Assembly: GCF_014083985.1 (NCBI RefSeq)
Contig: NZ_CP046907.1
Span: forward strand, 124,001-188,000
Source of the DNA: Streptomyces sp. SCUT-3
GTDB lineage: Bacteria; Actinomycetota; Actinomycetes; Streptomycetales; Streptomycetaceae
DNA: 64,000 bases
Direction: 5' to 3'
The notes beneath the pieces are model-generated. The model ran no database searches, was not told the DNA's origin, and worked only from the letters and a program-made list of their open reading frames with translations. Each line of letters opens with the position of its first letter. Within the stretch, counting starts at the first letter, position 1. A program made the position numbers and the translations under genes. Of the stretch, positions 49,939 through 59,537 are shown one piece after another.

Positions 49939-50068
49939 GGCGTCCGGCCCCCCGCTCTCCCGCCGTGCGGGGGCCGTGCCGTCCGCCCCGGCGGCGGGTC
50001 CTGCGCCGCCCGGGGGCCGGCCCGACGGGCGGCCGCGGGCGGTGCGGGCGGTGCGGCGGGCACCTTCC

Positions 50069-51427
50069 TCACCCCTTGGCCAGCAGGGCCGCGCTGTGCT
50101 TGCGGACCTGCTCCGGCGTCAGATAGGCGTCGGTGTACTCGAAGTCGTGCAGTGCCGCGGGCCGGCGGGCCAGGAACCCGGTGCGCACGAAGTCGTCCCC
50201 GGCGGTCGCGTTGAGCAGCCAGTTGGCCAGGGTGCGGTACTTGGCGGCGCCGGTGGGCAGCGCCATCAGGTGGTAGCCGCGGGCCACGGCCTGCGCCGGG
50301 ACGCCGGTCATCTCCACGCCCAGCGGCTTGGAGACCGCGTCCTTGCCCCCCAGGTCGACGACCAGGCCGAGGTCGTGGTGGTGGTAGTCGCCCAGGGGCA
50401 GGCCCCGCAGGGCGGCGACCACGTTGTCCGCGGCCTTCTTGCCCTGGCGGTGCGCGTGCTGGGCGGTCGGCGGGCAGATCGCCCCGTCGTTCTTCGCCAG
50501 GTCGGGCACGGCCGCCGCGTCGCCGAGGGCGAACACGCCGTCGGCTCCGGGGACGGTCATGTCGGCCTTCACCAGCAGCCGGCCCTTGACCGTCTCTCGC
50601 TCCAGGGTGGCCATCAGCGGGCTGGCCGCCACGCCGGCCGTCCAGATCAGGGTCCGGCAGGGCAGCACCCGGCCGTCCGTGAGGGTGACGGTGTCCTCGG
50701 TGACCTGCTGCACCGAGACGCCGAGGGAGATCTCGACGCCGCGCCGCTGCAGGAGCTCCATCGCGGTCCTGCCGAGCTTGTCCCCCAGCTCAGGCATGAG
50801 CTTGGGCGCGATGTCCACGATGTGCCACTTGATCAGTCCCGGGTCGAGCCGGGGGTAGCGGCGGCAGGCCGCGCTGGTGAGGCGCTGCAGGCAGGCCGCC
50901 GTCTCGGTGCCGGCGTAGCCGCCCCCGACCACGACGAACTGCAGGCGGGAGGCGCGTTCGGCCTCGTCCTGGCTGGCGGCGGACAGGTCGAGCTGGGCGA
51001 TCACGTGGTCGCGCACGTAGACCGCCTCGGCCAGGGTCTTCATTCCCCGGGCGTGCTCGTCGAGCCCGGGGATGTCGAAGGTCCGGGTGATGCTGCCGGG
51101 CGCGAGCACCAGGTGGTCGTAGTGCACCGGGACCACCTCGTCGGTGATCTTGCGGACCACCACGACCTTGGCGGCGGTGTCCACGCCGATCGCCCCGCCC
51201 GGCACGATCGAGACGCAGCTCAGGAGGCGGCGCAGCGAGACGGCCACGGACTGCGGCGTCACCACGCCGGCCGCGAGGTGCGGCAGCAGCGGCAGGTACA
51301 GGCTGTAACTGAACGGGGACACGAGGATGATCTCGGCCTCGTCCCGGGACAGTTTGCGGGCGAGGCGGCGGGCGCACGCCACAGCGGCGAAGCCCCCTCC
51401 CACCACGACGATCCTCGGTCGCGCCAT
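50069..51427 (-). CDS. ndh: Type II NADH dehydrogenase (NDH-2)
   Basis: A 452-residue FAD/NAD flavoprotein. FAD-binding GGGFAAVACARRL at residue 9, NAD-binding VVVGGGYAGTETAA near 165, LIWTAGVAASPL and the second FAD motif DGVFALGDAAAVPDL. The C-terminal helical tail (KYRTLANWLLNATAGDDFVR) gives peripheral membrane binding. Electrons go from NADH to menaquinone without proton pumping. ATG 51427 is preceded by GAGGGAGG-like text (TACGAGGGAGGGCTCA). Alone, divergent from the class V aminotransferase gene. Confidence 0.92.
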   Translation of the reverse strand: MARPRIVVVGGGFAAVACARRLARKLSRDEAEIILVSPFSYSLYLPLLPHLAAGVVTPQSVAVSLRRLLSCVSIVPGGAIGVDTAAKVVVVRKITDEVVPVHYDHLVLAPGSITRTFDIPGLDEHARGMKTLAEAVYVRDHVIAQLDLSAASQDEAERASRLQFVVVGGGYAGTETAACLQRLTSAACRRYPRLDPGLIKWHIVDIAPKLMPELGDKLGRTAMELLQRRGVEISLGVSVQQVTEDTVTLTDGRVLPCRTLIWTAGVAASPLMATLERETVKGRLLVKADMTVPGADGVFALGDAAAVPDLAKNDGAICPPTAQHAHRQGKKAADNVVAALRGLPLGDYHHHDLGLVVDLGGKDAVSKPLGVEMTGVPAQAVARGYHLMALPTGAAKYRTLANWLLNATAGDDFVRTGFLARRPAALHDFEYTDAYLTPEQVRKHSAALLAKG

Positions 51428-51621
51428 TGAGCCCTCCCTCGTAGAGCGGGTGCCGTCCCGCGGGACGCGCATGTCGGTGACGGGGGCCGGGCCGGTGCGG
51501 ACCACGCCCGCACCGGTTCGTGCGCCCCGCCACTGCTCCGCTACCCGGGCTCGCCGGGGGAATTCCCTCGTCCTGCCCGGTTTTCCCCCGGTGCGGCCGC
51601 CCGGTCCGGAATCCTGGGGCC

Positions 51622-52825
51622 ATGACGGACACCACCGGAACACGGGAAGGCTCGACGGGGGACGCCCTTGGGGGGAACCCGCTGTGGGGCGACGACTGGC
51701 CGCGGGTGCGCGCACTGTGGTCCCTGGACGAGACGGTGCTGCACCTCAACCACGGGTCGTTCGGCGGCGTGCCGGCCGCCGTGCGGGAGGAACAGGACCG
51801 GCTGCGGGCCGAGGCCGAGAACAACCCGGACGCCTGGTTCCGCCGGCTGCCCGCCCGGATCGCGGCGGCGCGCACGGAGCTCGCCGGGGTGTGCGGCGCC
51901 CCCGTGGAGGCGTTCTCCCTGGTGCTCAACGCCAGCGCCGGGACGACCTCGGCGCTGGCCTCGCTCCCGCTGCGGGAGGGGTCGCACCTCCTGCTCACCG
52001 ACCACGCCTACGGGGCGGCGGCCATGGCGGCCGCCCGGTTCGCCCGGGCGCGGGGGGCGTCGGTGCGCCGGCTCGAGGTGCCCCTGGACGCCCCCGCCGA
52101 ACAGGTGCTGCGGCTGCTGGAGGAGGCGGTGGACGAGCGCACCGGCGCCGTGCTCATGGACCAGGTCTCCTCGGCGACGGCCCGGACGTTCCCGGTGGCC
52201 GGGGCGGCCGCGGTGTGCCGGGAGCGCGGGGTCCCGCTGCTGGTGGACGGGGCCCACGCGCCCGGGATGCTGGACGGCCCGGCGGACTGCGGGGCCGACT
52301 TCTGGGTGGGGAACCTGCACAAGTGGGCCTGCGCGCCGCGCGGCACCGCGGGCTTCGCGGTGTCCGGGGAGCACCGCGGGCGGGTGCGCGGGCCGATCGC
52401 CTCCTGGGGCGAGGAGGAGCCCTACCCCGCGGCGTTCGACCAGCAGGGGACCTGGGACGCCACGGGCTGGCTGACGGCCCCGTTGTCGGCCGCCCTGCTG
52501 GGGGGCCTGGGGTGGGAGCGGGTGCGGGCGCACAACGCGGCCCTGGCCGAGTACGGGCAGGCCGTGGTGTGCGAGGCGCTGGGCACCGCCCCCGCGGGTC
52601 GCCGATCCGGCTCCGTCGATGCGGCTGGTGCCGCTGCCGCCCGGAACGGCCGGCACGTTCGAGGCCGCCCGGGCCCTGCAGTGCGCGCTTGTGGAGCGGG
52701 CGGGCTGCGAGACGGCGGTCACCACGTGGAACGGGCGCGGGTTCCTGCGCGTCAGCGCCCAGGTGTACAACCGGCCGGGCGAGTACGAGGTGCTCGCCCG
52801 CGGCCTGCGGGAGGTGCTGTCCTGA
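51622..52825 (+). pseudogene. Class V aminotransferase (isopenicillin-N-epimerase-like), frameshifted near its end
   Basis: From ATG 51622 the frame gives a PLP fold type I protein: HLNHGSFGGVPAAVREEQDR, LNASAGTTSALASL, VDGAHAPGMLDG, the Schiff-base Lys in NLHKWACAPRGTAG, and GTWDATGWLTAPLSAALLGG. After about residue 325 (CEALGTAPAG) it loses family sense and runs to 52902 as Arg/Gly text, while the +1 frame supplies VADPAPSMRLVPLPPGTAGT and FLRVSAQVYNRPGEYEVLAR to a stop at 52825. Removing one base in C5 (52589-52593) or G3 (52596-52598) joins them into 400 residues. The active site is before the shift. Substrate unknown. Confidence 0.85.
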
Positions 52826-53017
52826 GCAGCCGCCGGGGTGACGGGGCGGGGCCCGACCGCCGGGAGGACGGGGCGGGGCCCCGCGGCCGGGCACCCGGGT
52901 GAGTTGATCCTTCAACGACATGCGCGGCGGCCCTAGGCTGGCACGGAAGGAGCCGCGGCGGCCGCTTCACGCGGCGCCGCGGGCCGCGCCGTCCGCACGA
53001 ACCGAAGGAGTCCGGCC

Positions 53018-53539
53018 ATGGCCAAACCCGAGGGCAGGGAGCTGGAGCTGCTGCGCGAGCGCCGCGAGGAACTGCGCGGACGCTACCTGCGGGATCCGGG
53101 CGAACGGCCGGCCACGACCGCGCGCGGGGTCCACCACGTGGCCTTCATCTGCCGGGACGTGGAGGAGACCGTCCGCTACTACCAGGAGTTCCTCGGCTTC
53201 CCCCTGGTGGAACTGGTGGAGAACCGCGACTACCCCGGCTCCAGCCACTTCTTCTTCGACATCGGGCACCGCAACCTGCTGGGGTTCTTCGACTTCCCCG
53301 GCCACGACCACCCGGAGTTCACCGAGACGATCGGCGGACTGCAGCACCTGGCCCTGTCCGTGGGCCGGGAGCAGTTCGACGCGGCCAAGCAGCGGCTGGA
53401 CGCTGCCGGAGTGCCCTACCTGGGGCCGGACCGGGGCGTGGAGAACAGCCTCTACCTGCGCGACCCCAACGGGGTGAACGTGGAGCTGTACGCGGAGGAG
53501 CTCGGACGGTTCGAGGGCCAGGAGCTGCTGGGGTCCTGA
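53018..53539 (+). CDS. VOC (glyoxalase/dioxygenase superfamily) protein
   Basis: A 173-residue protein. A charged helical head (ELELLRERREELRGRYLRDP) is followed by one VOC domain with paired beta-alpha-beta-beta-beta units: GVHHVAFICRDVEETVRYYQ, EFLGFPLVELVE, GSSHFFFDIGH, then GGLQHLALSVGREQFDAAKQ and LRDPNGVNVELYAE. Likely metal ligands are His in VHHVAF, His in QHLALS and Glu in NVELYA. ATG 53018 after GAAGGAG. Could be an extradiol-type dioxygenase or a glyoxalase-like isomerase; the single module suggests a dimer. Confidence 0.88.
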   Translation: MAKPEGRELELLRERREELRGRYLRDPGERPATTARGVHHVAFICRDVEETVRYYQEFLGFPLVELVENRDYPGSSHFFFDIGHRNLLGFFDFPGHDHPEFTETIGGLQHLALSVGREQFDAAKQRLDAAGVPYLGPDRGVENSLYLRDPNGVNVELYAEELGRFEGQELLGS

Positions 53540-53549
53540 GCGTCCGCCA

Positions 53550-53583
53550 CCCGTGCGGGGGCGGAGGACGCGCCCCGCACGGG
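53550..53583. terminator. Stem-loop between VOC gene and antiporter gene
   Basis: CCCGTGCGGGG (53550-53560) pairs with CCCCGCACGGG (53573-53583) across 12 bases, between two convergent genes. Confidence 0.7.
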
Positions 53584-53619
53584 CACGGGCCCGGCGGGGC
53601 GCGGGCGGGGCCGGAGCCC

Positions 53620-54891
53620 CTACGCGGTCTCCGCCGCCGCGGGGGCGGTGCCGGAGCCGGCCGTCCGGTCGGCGACGTCCTTCGGGCCGGGGCCGGCGCC
53701 GGGGGACGGCGGCGCCGTCCGGGAGGGCCCGGGCGTGGGTTTGACGAGGCCCAGACGGCGGGCGAGCGGTTCGGTGTAGCGGGCCGAGAGCGGCCCGATG
53801 ATCACCAGGAGCAGGACGTAGGCGGTGGCCAGCGGGCCGATCCGCGGTTCCACACCGGTCGCCAGGCCCGCGATGACGATGGAGAACTCGCCGCGGGCCA
53901 CCAGGGTGCCGCCGGCCCTCCAGCGCCCCGCGCTGCCGACCCCCGCCCGGCGGGCGGCGTACCAGCCGGTGCCGATCTTGGTGGCGGTCGTGACCAGGGC
54001 GAGCAGGACCGCGGGGACGATCACCGGCGGTATGGCGGACGGGTCGGTGCTGAGCCCGAAGAAGACGAAGAAGACCGCGGCGAACAGGTCGCGCAGGGGG
54101 CTGAGCAGGTTGCGGGCGCCCTCGGCGACCTCGCCGGAGAGCGCGATGCCCACCAGGAACGCGCCGACGGCCGCGGAGACCTGCAGTTCCTGGGCGATGC
54201 CCGCGACCAGCAGGGTGAGGCCGAAGACCACCAGGAGCAGCATCTCGGCGCTCTCGGAGGAGACCGCCCGGCTGATGTGGCGTCCGTGGCGCAGGGCGAC
54301 GTACAGGACCGCCCCGACCGTGCCGAGGGAGACCAGCAGGGTGACGCTGCCGCCGGCCAGGCCGACGCCGGACAGGACCGTGGTGAGGATCGGCAGGTAG
54401 ACGGCCATGCACAGGTCCTCGATGACCAGGATGCCGAGCACCACCGGTGTCTCCCGGTTGCCCAGCCGGCCCAGGTCGGCAAGGACCTTGGCGATCACCC
54501 CGGAGGAGGAGATCCAGGTGACGCCGGCCAGGACGACGGCGCCGACCGGGCCCCAGCCCAGGAGCAGTGCCACCGCCGCTCCCGGCAGGGCGTTGAGCAC
54601 GAAGTCGACGGCACCGGAGGGGTACTGGGTCTTGAGGCTGGTGACCAGTTCCGCGGCGCTGTACTCCAGCCCGAGCAGGAGCAGCAGGAGGATGACGCCG
54701 ATCTCGGCCCCGGTGGCGGTGAACTCCTCGCTGGCGTCCAGCTGCACCAGTCCGCCGTGGCCGAAGGCCAGTCCGGCGAGGAGGTACAGGGGGATCGGCG
54801 ACAGGCCGAAGCGTCCGGCGATCCTGCCCAGGATCCCCAGGCACAAAATGAGGGCGCCCAGTTCGATGAGCAGTGCGGTGGTGTCGTGCAC
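53620..54891 (-). CDS. CPA2-family cation:proton antiporter (KhtU-like)
   Basis: A 423-residue Na+/H+-exchanger-fold protein with about 12 TM helices: LIELGALILCLGILGRIAGR, LYLLAGLAFGHGGL, TWISSSGVIAKVLADLGRLG (unwound helix region), VLGILVIEDLCMAVYL (ED motif), VARGEFSIVIAGLAT. The C-terminal 45 residues are low complexity. It lies 6 bp after the TrkA-C subunit gene, the KhtT/KhtU order of Bacillus, so K+ (or NH4+) efflux gated by the subunit is likely. ATG 54891. Last gene of the block. Confidence 0.9.
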   Translation of the reverse strand: MHDTTALLIELGALILCLGILGRIAGRFGLSPIPLYLLAGLAFGHGGLVQLDASEEFTATGAEIGVILLLLLLGLEYSAAELVTSLKTQYPSGAVDFVLNALPGAAVALLLGWGPVGAVVLAGVTWISSSGVIAKVLADLGRLGNRETPVVLGILVIEDLCMAVYLPILTTVLSGVGLAGGSVTLLVSLGTVGAVLYVALRHGRHISRAVSSESAEMLLLVVFGLTLLVAGIAQELQVSAAVGAFLVGIALSGEVAEGARNLLSPLRDLFAAVFFVFFGLSTDPSAIPPVIVPAVLLALVTTATKIGTGWYAARRAGVGSAGRWRAGGTLVARGEFSIVIAGLATGVEPRIGPLATAYVLLLVIIGPLSARYTEPLARRLGLVKPTPGPSRTAPPSPGAGPGPKDVADRTAGSGTAPAAAETA

Positions 54892-54897
54892 GGGCGT

Positions 54898-55386
54898 CTA
54901 TCCTCCGGCGATGATCTCGGCGAGGGCGTCGACGCCCTCTCGGGTGCCCACGACGACGAGGATGTCGCCCGTGGCGAAGCGGAAGTCGGGGGTGGGCGAG
55001 GGGACCGCGGCGGTGCGGCGCAGGACGGCGACGATCGAGGCCCCGGTACGGGTGCGGGCGGCGGTGTCGCCCAGGAGCCGGCCGGTGTACGGGGACCTGG
55101 CGGCGACCGGGATCTGCTCGGTGACCAGGTCCAGGTCGATGCCGAGTTCGCCGAGGGGGTTGGCCGGGTCGGGCGCCAGGAGCCGTGCGAGCGCAGCTGA
55201 TTCGGCGATGCTCAGCGGTACGGTCGCCTGGCAGGCGTCGTCGTCCTCGGGGTCGTGGAAGGCCAGGAAGCGGCGGCCGTCGCTGTGCACCACGACGGAG
55301 ACGTGACGGCCCTCCTCGGTGACCAGGTCGTAGCGGGCGCCGACGCCCGGGAGTGCGGTGCGGCTGGGGCGGGCTGCGTGTTCCAT
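54898..55386 (-). CDS. TrkA-C (RCK_C) regulatory subunit of antiporter, KhtT-like
   Basis: A 162-residue cytosolic protein. The N-terminal half (LPGVGARYDLVTEEGRHVSV, VVHSDGRRFLAFHD) is the KhtT-type N domain; the C-terminal half is an RCK_C domain: LVTEQIPVAARSPYTGRLLG, TGASIVAVLRR, FATGDILVVVGTREGVDALA. In Bacillus this subunit senses c-di-AMP and pH and gates KhtU. Ligand here is inferred. Six bases separate it from the next gene, so co-translation is likely. ATG 55386. Confidence 0.92.
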   Translation of the reverse strand: MEHAARPSRTALPGVGARYDLVTEEGRHVSVVVHSDGRRFLAFHDPEDDDACQATVPLSIAESAALARLLAPDPANPLGELGIDLDLVTEQIPVAARSPYTGRLLGDTAARTRTGASIVAVLRRTAAVPSPTPDFRFATGDILVVVGTREGVDALAEIIAGG

Positions 55387-55429
55387 GTCTCGGTTCTCCC
55401 GTGAGGGGGCGTGCGGGCCGGGCGACCCG

Positions 55430-55466
55430 GGCGGCCGGGCGGGCCGGGCGGGCCGGGCGGGTCGTC
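55430..55466. repeat. GGGCC-rich tandem repeat between antiporter genes
   Basis: Four to five copies of a 9-bp unit GGGCGGGCC lie in the 135-bp gap between the second antiporter gene and the TrkA-C gene. They could form secondary structure that separates expression of the two parts. Confidence 0.7.
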
Positions 55467-55521
55467 CGGCCCGCCCGCCCGGAGGTTCTTCAGGGGCCGG
55501 TGCGGGGCCGGTGCCGGGGGG

Positions 55522-56721
55522 TCACCCCTTCCCGGACGGCGCGCTGTCGGCCTCCCGGGAACCGAGCGGCATGATACGGGCGACCAGGGAGGACCGCCCG
55601 GAGGCCAGCGGCGACAGGACCGCCAGCAGGAGGACGTAGCCGGCGATGAACGGGGCCAGGCGCCCGTCGAGTCCGGCCGCGGCCGCCATGGTGGCCAGGA
55701 TCAGGGCGAACTCCCCGCGGGCCACCAGGGTCGTGGCGATCCTCGCGGCCGGTTCGGCGCCGAAGCCGTACAGGCGGGCGGTGAAGACCCCGGACAGCAG
55801 GTTCGCGGTGATCGTCAGGAGGACGGCGACCAGCACCGGCACCATCACCGTGGGGAAGTCCCCCGGGTCGACGGCGAGTCCGAAGGCGAAGAAGAAGATC
55901 GCCCCGAAGGCGTCGCGCAGCGGGTGGACGAGGCCGCGGATGCGGTCGCCGGAGGTGGTGCTGCCGAGGACGAGGCCGACCATGAAGGCGCCGATGGCGT
56001 CGGCGACGCCGAACTCCTCGGCCACGCCCGCGACGAGCACGGCGGCGCCCAGGAAGCTCACGACCAGCAGTTCGTTGTCCCGGGTGGCGATGATCCTGCC
56101 GACGATCCCGGTGCCCCAGCGGGCGACCGCGGCGAGTACGAGCAGGAAGCCGAACGCCTTGGCGGCCTGCAGCGCCCCGGCCGCCGGGCTGTCCGCCCCG
56201 GACAGGACCGGTTGCAGGGCCGCCAGGTACAGGGCCAGGAAGATGTCGTCGATGACGATGATGCCCAGGATCGGTTTGGTCTCGGGGCTGCCGAGGCGGC
56301 CGAAGTCGACCAGGATCTTGGTCACGATCGCCGAGGACGAGATCCCGACGACCCCCGCCAGGACCAGGGCCTCGCTGGTGCCCCAGCCGAGGGCGAACCC
56401 GAAGGCGAGGCCGGCGCCGACGCTCAGCAGGAGGTAGACGCCGCCGGCCGCGAGCAGGCGGCGGCCGCCCGCCCTGAGGTCGTCGAGGTGGAACTCCAGG
56501 CCGAGGTAGAACAGCAGGAGCACCAGGCCGAGCGCGGAGAGCATCTCGAACTCGTGCGGGTCGTGGACCAGCACGTAGCCGGGGGTGTTGGGGCCGAGCA
56601 GGATGCCGGCGAGGATGAACAGGGGGATCGTCGGCAGGCCGATGCGGCGGCCGACGCGGGCCAGGAGGGCGGCCGCCACGAAGGCTCCGCCCATGGCGAG
56701 CAGGGTGTCGGCGTGCCCCAT
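55522..56721 (-). CDS. Second CPA2-family cation:proton antiporter
   Basis: A 399-residue transporter with about 12 TM helices: LLAMGGAFVAAALLARVGRR, LPTIPLFILAGILLGPNTPG, GLVLLLFYLGLEFHLDDL, VVGISSSAIVTKILVDFGRL, IIVIDDIFLALYLAAL (DD motif in place of ED), TTLVARGEFALILATM. Similar to its neighbour but diverged, in particular in the charged pair on helix 5 and in a shorter C-terminus. First gene of the three-gene set, with a candidate regulatory region at 56812-56848. ATG 56721. Confidence 0.9.
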   Translation of the reverse strand: MGHADTLLAMGGAFVAAALLARVGRRIGLPTIPLFILAGILLGPNTPGYVLVHDPHEFEMLSALGLVLLLFYLGLEFHLDDLRAGGRRLLAAGGVYLLLSVGAGLAFGFALGWGTSEALVLAGVVGISSSAIVTKILVDFGRLGSPETKPILGIIVIDDIFLALYLAALQPVLSGADSPAAGALQAAKAFGFLLVLAAVARWGTGIVGRIIATRDNELLVVSFLGAAVLVAGVAEEFGVADAIGAFMVGLVLGSTTSGDRIRGLVHPLRDAFGAIFFFAFGLAVDPGDFPTVMVPVLVAVLLTITANLLSGVFTARLYGFGAEPAARIATTLVARGEFALILATMAAAAGLDGRLAPFIAGYVLLLAVLSPLASGRSSLVARIMPLGSREADSAPSGKG

Positions 56722-56811
56722 CAGCCTCCACCCCCCGGCGGCGCGCCGGGGCTGCGACGGACGGGTTCGTGGTAGGCGTGCGTGCGGAAGCGGATGGCTC
56801 CTCCTCGGGTG

Positions 56812-56848
56812 CGAAGGCCTTCGGGTTTACGATTACTTTACCGTAAAG
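56812..56848. promoter_or_regulatory. Two palindromes upstream of the antiporter genes
   Basis: CGAAGGCCTTCG (56812-56823) and CTTTAC-C-GTAAAG (56836-56848) lie about 90-130 bp upstream of the antiporter start within the only AT-rich patch nearby. The second includes a TAAAGT that could be a minus-strand -10. They look like operator and promoter, but no regulator gene is adjacent. Confidence 0.5.
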
Positions 56849-56884
56849 CTTCCTGGCGAAGAGTTGAAGTACTGAACACGAAAA

Positions 56885-56918
56885 GGGGCCGACCGCGTCC
56901 TGCGACGCGGTCGGCCCC
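56885..56918 (-). terminator. 15-bp intrinsic terminator with U tract
   Basis: GGGGCCGACCGCGTC (56885-56899) pairs with GACGCGGTCGGCCCC (56904-56918) over a 4-base loop, and on the minus strand TTTT follows. It ends the proline-rich gene transcript (stop at 56961). One of the clearest terminators in the window. Confidence 0.9.
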
Positions 56919-56960
56919 GGAGAAGCCGGGGGATGCCGGGGATGCCGGGCTCCCGCCCGG

Positions 56961-57203
56961 TCAGATCGGGCGCGGCTGGGGTTCCGGCTCCGGGAGCGGC
57001 GGCTCGGGCTCCGGGCCGGGCCCCGGGCCGGGCGTGGGCATGGGGGGCTCGGGCTCGGGCGGCACCGGCTCGGGCACCGGGGTGGGCACCGGGTTCGGCG
57101 GTGTCGGCGCCGGCATCGGCGGTGGTTGCGGGATCACGCCGCCGGGCGCGGGCCGGGCGGCACCGGCGGGCACGGGCCGGGCGGGCGCTGGTTCGGTGGG
57201 CAC
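56961..57203 (-). CDS. Proline-rich 80-residue protein
   Basis: GTG 57203 is five bases after GGAGG, and a strong terminator follows the stop, which supports a real gene. Of 80 residues about half are proline: PAGAARPAPGGVIPQPPPMP, then PNPVPTPVPEPVPPEPEPPM and PGPGPGPEPEPPLPEPEPQP. No signal peptide or hydrophobic part is visible. It may be a polyproline spacer-type scaffold or an SH3-like ligand; translation would need EF-P. No recognised family. Confidence 0.6.
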   Translation of the reverse strand: MPTEPAPARPVPAGAARPAPGGVIPQPPPMPAPTPPNPVPTPVPEPVPPEPEPPMPTPGPGPGPEPEPPLPEPEPQPRPI

Positions 57204-57340
57204 GGTGTCCTCCAGGCGCGGTCGCGTACGGGTCGCGGTGCGCCTACCCGGGGAGTTCCCGGGGATGCCGCGACCGGTCACCCGCACGGGAACGCCACCG
57301 GGGCCGGGGCGGGGCCGTCGCCGTCCGGTGCCGCCGGGCC

Positions 57341-57736
57341 CTACTCCTGGGGGCACAGGGTGGTCCGGGCCGCGGTGACGAAGGCCGAGGCCTTGTCCCG
57401 GCTTGTGCCGAGGGCCTCGGCCGTGCCGTCCCGCACCGTCCCCTCGTCCTCGCCGCGGGCCAGGTCCTCGCAGGCGGTGCGCGCCTGCTCGACGGACTTG
57501 TCCTCGTCCGCCGCCAGGCCGCCGTCCACCAGGCGCAGCGCGGCCAGGAACGCCTGGCGCCGCGCGTCGTCGAAGGAGGGGACGGACGAGGGCAGGGTGC
57601 TCACCGGGGGCTGCGAGGCCGGGGACGAGGCGGGCGGCCGCGGCGCGGGCTCCTGCTGCGACTCCCCCGCGCACGCGCTCGCCCCGGCCAGGGCCAGGGC
57701 GCAGACGACGACGGCGGTGGCTGCGGTTCGTTTCAC
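57341..57736 (-). CDS. DUF732-like lipoprotein
   Basis: A 131-residue exported protein. GTG 57736 lies six bases after GGAGGA. Signal VKRTAATAVVVCALALAGAS with Cys about 22 as a possible lipidation site (SAC). After a 25-residue Pro/Ser linker the domain shows FLAALRLVDGG, QARTACEDLARGED, and ASAFVTAARTTLCPQ; the spacing of the two cysteines and the final C-P-Q match the mycobacterial DUF732 pattern. Function unknown. Located 137 bp upstream of the proline-rich gene in the same direction. Confidence 0.75.
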   Translation of the reverse strand: MKRTAATAVVVCALALAGASACAGESQQEPAPRPPASSPASQPPVSTLPSSVPSFDDARRQAFLAALRLVDGGLAADEDKSVEQARTACEDLARGEDEGTVRDGTAEALGTSRDKASAFVTAARTTLCPQE

Positions 57737-57815
57737 AAGGTCCTCCCACGGCGGCGGACGGGTCCGGAGAGGATCGTCCCGCATCGGGGGCGGACTGCAC
57801 AGCGGTACCGCGGAA

Positions 57816-57865
57816 GCGGTGCGCGCCGCGGCGGACCCGTCCGGGCCCGCGGCGGCGCGCACCGC
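57816..57865 (-). terminator. 14-bp stem-loop after acyl-CoA dehydrogenase
   Basis: GCGGTGCGCGCCGC (57816-57829) and GCGGCGCGCACCGC (57852-57865) are exact reverse complements around a 22-base loop, directly after the stop of the acyl-CoA dehydrogenase gene (57882). Confidence 0.65.
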
Positions 57866-57881
57866 CCCGGGGCGGCCGGGG

Positions 57882-59105
<1,224 letters not shown>

Positions 59106-59537
59106 TGTCCCCTCCACCTGCTTGTTACCTGCGGTAACAGTACCTTCTTACCGGTCGGCGAGGAATGTCAACCCGCCCACGGCCCCGGAGGGCACCACCG
59201 GCCACCGCTGCCCGGGAAGAGGTTCCGGCGACGGGGCGACGGGAGGCCGAGGCACAGCCGCATTCGACCGGTCGGTCGCAGTCGCGTTCGGTCAAAGGAC
59301 TGCCGCCCGGCCGGGCCCCGCGGGTGCCCCCGGATTTCTCCACGGAACGACCGGCAATGCCCGCCGATCGCGGGAATTCGCGGGAAAACCCTGAAGGCTT
59401 TTCGGAGGCAGGCCCCGGGACGCCGGCCACCTGGGAAAACCGAGGAAATCAATGGCATTTACGCAGGTAGGAGGCATGATCACCCGGAGTGTGTTACGTT
59501 GCGCCACGTGGGAATTCGGACGGGCGGGGAGGCTCGG
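59106..59537. other. Divergent regulatory region, acyl-CoA dehydrogenase/TetR
   Basis: 432 bp with no gene. Near the acyl-CoA dehydrogenase start it holds a 17-bp palindrome (59123-59139); close to the TetR start there is a lone GTTAC half-site (59493-59497). The middle has GACCGGTC-type palindromic bits (about 59268-59275) that I cannot assign. Short frames inside have poor coding character. Confidence 0.6.
59123..59139. promoter_or_regulatory. TetR-type operator TGTTACC-TGC-GGTAACA
   Basis: A perfect 7-bp-arm inverted repeat with a 3-bp centre. On the minus strand TACTGT (a plausible -10) overlaps its upstream edge, so a bound repressor would block the acyl-CoA dehydrogenase promoter. The site is 18 bp upstream of the ATG. 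Confidence 0.75.
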
